Below, piece by piece: positions 12,488-17,258 of a stretch of 17,258 bases of DNA. Location: positions 1 through 17,258 of the forward strand of contig CAMDDU010000067.1 of assembly GCA_945892985.1 (NCBI GenBank), given 5' to 3'. This DNA is from CAITSH01 sp945892985 (GTDB lineage: Bacteria > Pseudomonadota > Gammaproteobacteria > Burkholderiales > SG8-39). Made by a program: the position numbers and the translations under genes. Within the stretch, counting starts at the first letter, position 1. The number at the start of each line of letters is the position of its first letter. The notes beneath the pieces are model-generated. The model saw only the letters and a program-made list of their open reading frames with translations. It was not told the DNA's origin and made no database searches.

Positions 12488-13645
12488 ATGCTTGACGGAT
12501 TCAAGATTTACGATGCCGACGCCCACGTCATGATGACCCCCGAAATGTGGCGTGACCTGCCAAAGGAATACGCGCTGCGCCGTCCGCGACCGGTCGCCAT
12601 TGGCGACTCGGCCGACCTCGCGCACTGGCGCAGCGCATGGCTGCTTGACGGCCGTATCGAGCCGCATCCCTACGGGCCGGGCACGCATGCCGCTAACACG
12701 CCGGGCATGACCATGGTCGAATACGGCGCCAAGCCGGACAACGCCGGCGATTTCAACGCAAAGGGGCTGTCCATCGGCACCGTCACCGGCGCCGATGTGC
12801 CGGCGCGCCTCAAGGCAATGGACGCCATGGGCCATGACGTGCAGATGATTTTTCCGAGCACGCTCTACGCCACCATGTCCATAGACCCGGGCTTTGAAGC
12901 CGCGCTGTTCCGCTGCTACAACCGCTATATGGCGGGGCAGTGCAAACAGGCACCGAAGCGGCTCAAATGGGCCGGCCTGCTGCCCATGCGTGATCCGCGG
13001 CTCGCCATCGAGGCGCTCGAGGAAATGCTCAAGTTGGGCGCAAGCGCGGTGGTGGTGTTCGGCACCGTGGGCGAGCGCATGCACTCGAACGCGAGCTTTC
13101 GCGCCATCTGGGACGCCGTTGCCGCATCAAAACTGCCCGTTTGTGTGCACATGGCCATGAGCTTCACGCCTTTTGACCAGATCAGCCAGTCCATCCAGGA
13201 TGCCAACATGATCGGTAAGGCGATGCCGGCCCAGCTGGCTTTTGTTGCGTTGGTCGGTCACGGCATGATGGAGCGCTACGCCGACATGAAGGTGGCCTTC
13301 CTTGAGTTCGGCGGCGAGTGGATTTTTTACTCTGTCGGACGCATGACGCACTACATGGAAATCAACAAGCTGCGCATGGCCGATCCGTCGATGCTGCCCA
13401 AGCACACAGCCGAGGAGATTTGCAGTTCGGGGCGTTTTTTCCTCGCGGTCGAGTCAAGCGACAAAATGATGCCGCACGAACTGGCGCTGCTCGGTGACGG
13501 GCAGATCCTCTATTCGTCCGACTTCCCGCACGGCGAGGGTCGCGACAGTGCCGCGCGCGAGATCATCGAGCGCACCGACATCACCAAGGTGCAAAAGACA
13601 AAAATACTCTACGATAATGCCGTCAGCTTTTTCGGCGAACCCTGA
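12488..13645 (+). CDS. Metal-dependent amidohydrolase (amidohydrolase_2/ACMSD-like)
   Basis: A 385-residue TIM-barrel protein of the amidohydrolase_2 family, which contains non-oxidative decarboxylases (ACMSD, gamma-resorcylate decarboxylase, 3,6-dihydroxypicolinate decarboxylase) and C-C or C-N hydrolases. The first strand carries the metal motif D11-A-H13 (YDADAHVMM). VCVHMAMS gives another histidine, and LYSSDFPHGEGR near residue 340 holds the expected catalytic aspartate. The start at 12488 has AGGAGA at 5 bases. It lies 134 bp after the amidase gene and is followed by a terminator hairpin, so it likely closes the operon. A decarboxylase or hydrolase acting on a ring or ring-fission acid fits the context, and the reaction is not determined. 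Confidence 0.88.
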   Translation: MLDGFKIYDADAHVMMTPEMWRDLPKEYALRRPRPVAIGDSADLAHWRSAWLLDGRIEPHPYGPGTHAANTPGMTMVEYGAKPDNAGDFNAKGLSIGTVTGADVPARLKAMDAMGHDVQMIFPSTLYATMSIDPGFEAALFRCYNRYMAGQCKQAPKRLKWAGLLPMRDPRLAIEALEEMLKLGASAVVVFGTVGERMHSNASFRAIWDAVAASKLPVCVHMAMSFTPFDQISQSIQDANMIGKAMPAQLAFVALVGHGMMERYADMKVAFLEFGGEWIFYSVGRMTHYMEINKLRMADPSMLPKHTAEEICSSGRFFLAVESSDKMMPHELALLGDGQILYSSDFPHGEGRDSAAREIIERTDITKVQKTKILYDNAVSFFGEP

Positions 13646-13669
13646 GCGCGGCATCGCGACCAAGGAAGA

Positions 13670-13698
13670 GGGCGGGGCGATGCAACAGGGCCCCGCCC
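13670..13698 (+). terminator. Terminator-like hairpin after the amidohydrolase gene
   Basis: GGGCGGGGC (13670-13678) pairs perfectly with GCCCCGCCC (13690-13698) over an 11-nt loop, starting 25 bp after the stop. It is followed by GATTTAAA and not a clean T-run, so it may be an inefficient intrinsic terminator or need Rho. It marks the likely 3' end of the lig operon. Confidence 0.65.
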
Positions 13699-13750
13699 GA
13701 TTTAAACGAGGCCAGGCGCGTGTTTTGTCACTTGTGCTCATGGTCTATGC

Positions 13751-13792
13751 TTGATTTTTGATTTTTGATTTTCTATTTTCTATTTTCTATTC
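13751..13792. repeat. Heptanucleotide tandem repeats before the Bug-receptor gene
   Basis: Six exact 7-bp units fill 13751-13792: TTGATTT three times, TCTATTT twice and TCTATTC once. The block is AT-rich in a GC-rich neighbourhood and ends 52 bp before the receptor start codon, in the space where its promoter should be. Slippage would change the spacing of upstream elements. Whether it does is untested. Confidence 0.9.
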
Positions 13793-13844
13793 CCCGGTTT
13801 CCATTGCCGATTTGATGATTTAATTTTTTGGACAGACACGCACC

Positions 13845-14822
13845 ATGCCTGACATCCGCCTGCGTCTTGCCCGTTTATTTCTAGTCTTGCTGCTCTGTCC
13901 GGTTGTCGCGGCCGTGGCCCAGGATTACCCGTCCAAACCGATACGGCTGGTGGTTCCTTACGCCGCGGGGGGCGCGGGTGACATCGCGTTCCGCTTGATC
14001 TCCGCTGCGGTGGAAGAGAAACTGGGCCAGCGTTTTGTCATCGAGAACAAACCGGGGGCCTCGGGCAACATCGGTGCCGCGGAGGTGGCGCGCGCCGTGC
14101 CCGATGGCTACACCCTGTTGCTTGGCGGGGGTAACAACTACACCTCCAACCAGTTTTTGTATAAGAATATGGGCTTTGATCCGCTCGTCGCCTTCGAGCA
14201 GATCGCGCTCATTTCCAATTCGCCGACCGTGGTTGCGGTGACCGGCAGCGTTCCGGTCAATTCACTGCGCGAACTGGCGGGCTACGCCAAGGCCAATCCG
14301 GGCAAACTCAACTTCGGTTCGCCCGGCGTGGGCACGCCGCCGCAGTTGTCGGCTGAATTTTTTGCCGCGCTCGCCGAGGTGAAGATGGTGCACGTCCCGT
14401 TCAACGGTTCGCCGCCGGTGATGATCGCCTTGCAACAAGACTCGGTCCAACTGGCGTTCTACACCATGGGCCCGGTGCTGTCGCTCATTCGCGGCGGCAA
14501 ACTCAAGCCGCTGGCCGTGGCCGCCACGGCGCGACTCGATGCGCTGCCGGCGGTGCCGACCAGCCAGGAGGCCGGGTTTCCGGACTTGCTGACCGGTAGC
14601 TGGCAGGGCCTGGCCGCGCCGCGCGGCACCGATCCGCGCATACTCGACAAGATCAACGTCGCCGTTCGCGCAGTGCTGAGCGACCCGGTGGTGCGCAAGC
14701 GTTTTGCCGACATGGGCGCGCTGACCGGCGACATGAGCCGCGCCGAACTGACCGCCTTTGTAAGAAACGAGGCGGCGCGCTGGAAAAAAGTTATAGACGC
14801 TGCGGGCATACAGCACGAATAA
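13845..14822 (+). CDS. Bug/TctC-family periplasmic tricarboxylate-transporter receptor
   Basis: A 325-residue periplasmic binding protein of the Bug (TctC) family. Residues 1-25 form a signal peptide (cleaved after AVA, leaving QDYPSKPIRLVVPYAAGG, the family's typical first strand). The conserved ENKPGASGNIGAAEVARA and DGYTLLLG motifs and the ligand loop NFGSPGVGTPPQL follow, with AVPTSQEAGFPDL near residue 240. These receptors bind small carboxylates, aromatic acids or related metabolites and pass them to a TctAB permease, but no TctA or TctB gene is present here. Orphan Bug genes are common in Burkholderiales catabolic clusters. It starts at 13845 with only a weak GGACA site. Uptake of the cluster's substrate is the natural inference. 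Confidence 0.93.
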   Translation: MPDIRLRLARLFLVLLLCPVVAAVAQDYPSKPIRLVVPYAAGGAGDIAFRLISAAVEEKLGQRFVIENKPGASGNIGAAEVARAVPDGYTLLLGGGNNYTSNQFLYKNMGFDPLVAFEQIALISNSPTVVAVTGSVPVNSLRELAGYAKANPGKLNFGSPGVGTPPQLSAEFFAALAEVKMVHVPFNGSPPVMIALQQDSVQLAFYTMGPVLSLIRGGKLKPLAVAATARLDALPAVPTSQEAGFPDLLTGSWQGLAAPRGTDPRILDKINVAVRAVLSDPVVRKRFADMGALTGDMSRAELTAFVRNEAARWKKVIDAAGIQHE

Positions 14823-14976
14823 GGGCGGCCAGTCTGCCCTGCTCAGGCGCCACGCCGGATCGCCTGCAGCGGCTTGCCCGGACACGCGATTGACGCATGC
14901 AGCGGGGCGACCAAGCGCGGCTCCGAAACGCGCCACCAGCGGCTTCGCGGCAAGCTGATCTATTCAAAGGCCGACT

Positions 14977-15567
14977 TCAGCCGCCGAGCGCGCCCTTTAC
15001 CGCCGCGAGTATGGCCTCGACTTTCGCCGGTTTGGACAGGTAGGCGTCGGCACCCAGGGCGATGGCCATCTGCAAATCCTTGGGATCGGCATGGCCGGAA
15101 AAAATGATCACCGGCATGCTGCGAATCGTCGGGTGGGCGCGGATCTTGGTCAGGATCTTGAAGCCGCTGATATTGCCCGGCAGTTCAAGGTCGAGAATGA
15201 TGACATCGGGCAACGGACGCTTTTGCAGCGCCGCGATAAAGCCGTCCACGTCGCCGGCCTGGCGGATCTGGTAACCCGCGCTGCGCTGCAGGACGAGGCT
15301 GAGGACGTTGCGTGTTGCGGTGTCATCTTCGACCAGCAGAATGGTGGTCTTGCTCGGATCAATGGTGCGGGGTGGACGCGGACGCAGCATGTTGACAAAG
15401 AAATTGTCCTTGGCCAGTGACCTGGCGCCGACCAGAAACTCCGGCGGAATCGGACGTGGCTTGGGCGCGGGCGGTGGAGGTGGCTCGCGCTTGAGTTCCT
15501 TCAGATTAAACACCCCGGTGAAATCGAGGTTGAGGGCTTCTGGCGCCGGTGCGGATTTGTCTGGCAT
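14977..15567 (-). CDS. CheY-like response regulator with proline-rich N-terminal extension
   Basis: A 196-residue protein with a complete receiver domain from about residue 74: acidic pair E80/D81/D82 (ILLVEDD), phospho-acceptor D126 (VIILDLELPG), switch residue S157 (IIFSGHAD) and K179 (AYLSKPAK). No output domain follows. The first ~70 residues are a disordered-looking extension with a Pro-rich run (REPPPPPAPKPRPIPPEF). The start at 15567 was chosen because translation further back needs a TTG at 15672 and runs through a 9-bp repeat (15618-15644). It has no recognisable ribosome site, so the start is uncertain. No histidine kinase gene is nearby. It may act through protein contact as a CheY-type output, or as a diguanylate-pathway relay. 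Confidence 0.87.
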   Translation of the reverse strand: MPDKSAPAPEALNLDFTGVFNLKELKREPPPPPAPKPRPIPPEFLVGARSLAKDNFFVNMLRPRPPRTIDPSKTTILLVEDDTATRNVLSLVLQRSAGYQIRQAGDVDGFIAALQKRPLPDVIILDLELPGNISGFKILTKIRAHPTIRSMPVIIFSGHADPKDLQMAIALGADAYLSKPAKVEAILAAVKGALGG

Positions 15568-15617
15568 GTCAGGTGTTTGCGGGTTCTGTTGGCGGCGGGA
15601 TGCGTTGACTCGTCGCT

Positions 15618-15644
15618 GATGGTCTGGATGGTCTGGATGGTGTG
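15618..15644. repeat. 9-bp direct repeat, three copies
   Basis: GATGGTCTG occurs at 15618 and 15627, with GATGGTGTG at 15636. It lies just upstream of the response-regulator start. If translation began at 15672 it would encode a His-Pro-Asp repeat, which is one reason to prefer the later start. Confidence 0.75.
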
Positions 15645-15704
15645 CTGGTTTGTTGCGACCAATGCCTGTCAAACCCCGTCACGATACAGGATGTCGGCGT
15701 CGTT

Positions 15705-15733
15705 CGTCGTTCGCCGGTTGGGGGCGAACGGCG
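15705..15733. promoter_or_regulatory. Stable hairpin upstream of the response-regulator gene
   Basis: CGTCGTTCGCC (15705-15715) pairs with GGCGAACGGCG (15723-15733) over a 7-nt loop, ten Watson-Crick pairs and one G-T. A shorter CCCGGC-GAG-GCCGGG hairpin follows at 15815-15829. Neither has a T-run. They may be regulatory palindromes or mRNA leader structures. Confidence 0.55.
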
Positions 15734-16017
15734 TGCGCGCTGGTTTTTGCCCTGTTCGCACCTACCGCCATCCACCACCACCGTATTGACGTTCGAAGCT
15801 TGTGCCGCCCATCGCCCGGCGAGGCCGGGGTGGTCTGCGGTACTGAGAGGGGCGCGGCGCTAGCGCATCGACAGGCTGCCGACAGATTACAGACAGATCA
15901 AAGAGAGCTTGGCCTGTCATATTGGTGGCGCGTCCTACGCGCTCGGGACGCGACGATCGGGATATTTTTTCGACCGTGTCGCAGCAAACAGAGCGCCGTT
16001 TCCGCAAAGGAGCCAGC

Positions 16018-16245
16018 ATGAACCTCAAACGCCATTTCGCCGCCGCATCGAATCTCGCCGCCGTCGCATCCTTGTCACTGCTTGCCGCGCAGGCTCATGC
16101 CATCACACCGGAGCAGGAGAACCTGCAATCGGTGGGGCCGATCGGTGGGATCATTTTCGGTGTGCTGTTCCTCGGCTTTTGCATCGGTGTGGTGTGGATG
16201 ATGAAAAAGCAGAAGGATCCGGAAGAAAAAAAAGACGGGCAGTAA
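16018..16245 (+). CDS. Small exported single-span membrane protein
   Basis: A 75-residue protein that I cannot assign to a named family. Residues 1-28 form a clear cleavable signal peptide (MNLKRHFAA start, AQAHA end), then a short acidic stretch (ITPEQENLQ), one membrane span at about residues 42-62 (GGIIFGVLFLGFCIGVVWMM), and a charged Lys/Glu tail (KKQKDPEEKKDGQ). The expected topology is N-outside, C-inside. AAAGGAG sits 5 bases before the ATG, a strong ribosome site, which supports this start over an in-frame ATG-like start at 15922. It is probably a monocistronic gene ended by the terminator at 16391-16425. It resembles small respiratory-complex or stress subunits only in shape. Confidence 0.7.
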   Translation: MNLKRHFAAASNLAAVASLSLLAAQAHAITPEQENLQSVGPIGGIIFGVLFLGFCIGVVWMMKKQKDPEEKKDGQ

Positions 16246-16390
16246 GCCCCCGACCGGGTTTTTGTGCCACCAGGCGCGCACCGGTTTTGGTGCCGCCGCC
16301 CGGATGTCGGCCACCGTATGCCTTGTCTATTCACGTGCGCCGTGGCTGACTTGTCGCAGACGCTGCGTTGCGCTTGCGTTGATGCTGCAA

Positions 16391-16425
16391 AGATAAAAAC
16401 TCCGGGCACGTCGGGGGTTTTATCT
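16391..16425. terminator. Bidirectional Rho-independent terminator
   Basis: AGATAAAAACTCCG (16391-16404) and CGGGGGTTTTATCT (16412-16425) form a 14-position stem with one mismatch and one G-T pair over a 7-nt loop. Reading right it ends in TTTT, and reading left in TTTTT. It lies between the convergent genes ending at 16245 and 16473 and should serve both. Confidence 0.85.
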
Positions 16426-16472
16426 GCGGCCCTTTTTCCGCCGCGGGCCGCTACGCTTGCGTGTGCGACGAC

Positions 16473-16940
16473 TCAGGACAGGCCGTAGCCGCGTCGCACC
16501 AATTCCCAGCAACCGCGGCCTTTGCGCTGGTAGTGACGGTCTTCGAGAAGCGCGACAAGGTGAATTTTCCAATCGTGCCGCGGATCCTGCGTCGCGATTT
16601 TTTCCGCCTCTGCGACGGTCATCAGCTGGTGAAACTCCTGACCGTTTTCCTCGAACACCGGCTCGCCATCGCGCGTCAGCGCGGCATAGCCATAACCGAC
16701 GCCTATCACCGAGTCGAGCGGCAAGTGGCGGTCAGAGCGCGTATCCCAGCTGAGGCGCGTTGTGGCGACAAGGGAGCTAATCGTCTGTTCTGCCTGCATT
16801 GCGGGTTGCGCCTGCATGGCGGAATGTTCCATCGGATGCACCGGTGTGTTTTTTTTACTTTCGGCGCCATTGCGCGCCGCCGCCGCGGGCTTTATTTTTG
16901 CCGCCGTCGTGTTGCGGTCCGGTTGCTGTGGCCTGTTCAT
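16473..16940 (-). CDS. Conserved protein of unknown function
   Basis: A 155-residue protein that I recognise only as a recurrent proteobacterial hypothetical. The N-terminal half is Ala/Gln/Asn-rich and probably disordered (HPMEHSAMQAQPAMQAEQ). The C-terminal ~85 residues look like a compact domain: GVGYGYAALTRDGEPVFEE, then VAEAEKIATQDPRHDWKI, then YQRKGRGCWELVRRGYG. The DWKI and YQR...W pattern is typical of that family as I recall it. The start at 16940 was chosen because GAGG lies five bases ahead, and 16943 is two bases from the same site. No signal peptide or membrane segment is seen. It is followed by the bidirectional terminator. Confidence 0.65.
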   Translation of the reverse strand: MNRPQQPDRNTTAAKIKPAAAARNGAESKKNTPVHPMEHSAMQAQPAMQAEQTISSLVATTRLSWDTRSDRHLPLDSVIGVGYGYAALTRDGEPVFEENGQEFHQLMTVAEAEKIATQDPRHDWKIHLVALLEDRHYQRKGRGCWELVRRGYGLS

Positions 16941-16943
16941 CAT

Positions 16944-17258
16944 TACCTCGTTGAATGAGATGAAAGACGGATGCGGCGCGGACAAGCGTTCAAGATTTTT
17001 CCGGGCGCATGCTGCGACCTGATCGGGCAGTGTGGCGTCGCCGCAATCGCGGTTTGCACCACGGTGATTGAATGCGGCGATAACAGCGCTGCCCTATCGG
17101 ATTAAAAAGAATGGCTCTTCTGCAAATCAAGTGGGTGTTATAGATGGGTGAATCGTCTGAAAGCCGCGTGGAATAAGGGTTTGCGGGGTTCGAGAGCATG
17201 AAGAAATCTGGCATGATTTACGCATGGCTACCTCTCGACGACTTACCGATCTATTCCG
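16944..17258. other. Right-end gap with an ORF start running off the window
   Basis: No complete gene is seen in these 315 bases. Near the end, plus-strand frames open at an ATG at 17200 (MKKSGMIYAWLPLDD...) and an ATG at 17224 (MATSRRLTDLF...), both continuing beyond 17258. Neither has a convincing ribosome site. The lower GC and different base style could mean the start of another mobile element, but I cannot name one. Confidence 0.3.
17101..17130 (-). promoter_or_regulatory. Possible promoter for the unknown-function gene
   Basis: On the minus strand TTGATT (17130-17125) and TTTAAT (17106-17101) are 18 bp apart and resemble a sigma-70 promoter. It would give a leader of about 150 nt before the start at 16940. 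The region is AT-rich compared with the rest of the window. Confidence 0.35.

Larger units (their letters stand above)
15568..16017. other. 450-bp divergent gap, no gene found
   Basis: Between the response regulator and the small membrane protein there is no ORF with a good start, and the open frames present look like chance openings in GC-rich DNA. It holds the 9-bp repeat, the hairpins listed at 15705-15733 and 15815-15829, and presumably both divergent promoters, none of which matches consensus well. Confidence 0.6.

Noticed and set aside
16246..16300. Small GCACC/GGTGC and CCC/GGG hairpins after the small membrane protein gene
   Set aside because: Stems of only 3-5 bp. The 14-position stem at 16391-16425 is a far better terminator.
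1..17258. CRISPR array, tRNA or rRNA genes
   Set aside because: The tandem repeats seen are contiguous short units without spacers, and no tRNA cloverleaf or rRNA signature was recognised by eye.

Overview
High-GC proteobacterial DNA. The Bug/TctC-type solute receptor, aromatic-catabolism genes, Tat-exported IorAB-type molybdo-hydroxylase and an FNR-type box together suggest a facultative betaproteobacterium (Burkholderiales or Rhodocyclales-like). This placement is inference from gene content and codon use. No rRNA, tRNA or CRISPR was seen.

Left part (1-5744). The window opens inside the 5' end of an IS30-type transposase reading leftward. Next, on the minus strand, is a two-gene operon for a periplasmic molybdenum hydroxylase (2Fe-2S subunit plus molybdopterin subunit, isoquinoline 1-oxidoreductase/aldehyde oxidase type) with a good terminator. 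Diverging from it is an nfeD-SPFH (paraslipin) membrane pair. A small stress-type operon follows (DksA/TraR zinc-finger protein plus an eRF1-like 'translational machinery' protein), preceded by a perfect FNR/ANR box at class-II promoter spacing.

Central part (5745-14822). This is an aromatic or N-containing aromatic catabolic island. On the plus strand: a decayed ORF ending in a 60-bp copy of the glutamine-synthetase-like gene further on, a Rieske oxygenase alpha subunit, a GS-like ligase and a [2Fe-2S] ferredoxin. A GntR/FCD repressor gene then reads leftward. Its divergent promoter region carries two near-identical palindromes placed over the spacer and -10 of a near-consensus promoter that drives LigA-like and LigB-like extradiol dioxygenase subunits, an isochorismatase-type amidase (ATGA-coupled to ligB), a metal-dependent amidohydrolase and, after a terminator and a heptanucleotide repeat, a Bug-type periplasmic receptor. 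A working model (inference): the GS-like enzyme gamma-glutamylates an aromatic amine or related substrate, the Rieske oxygenase with its ferredoxin hydroxylates it, LigAB opens the ring, and the amidase and amidohydrolase process amide-bearing or acidic products. The ferredoxin reductase and lower-pathway genes are not in the window.

Right part (14823-17258). A CheY-like response regulator with a proline-rich N-terminal extension (minus), a 75-residue exported single-span protein (plus), a strong bidirectional terminator, and a conserved protein of unknown function (minus). The last ~300 bases hold no gene that I can name, only a possible promoter and an ORF start running off the end.
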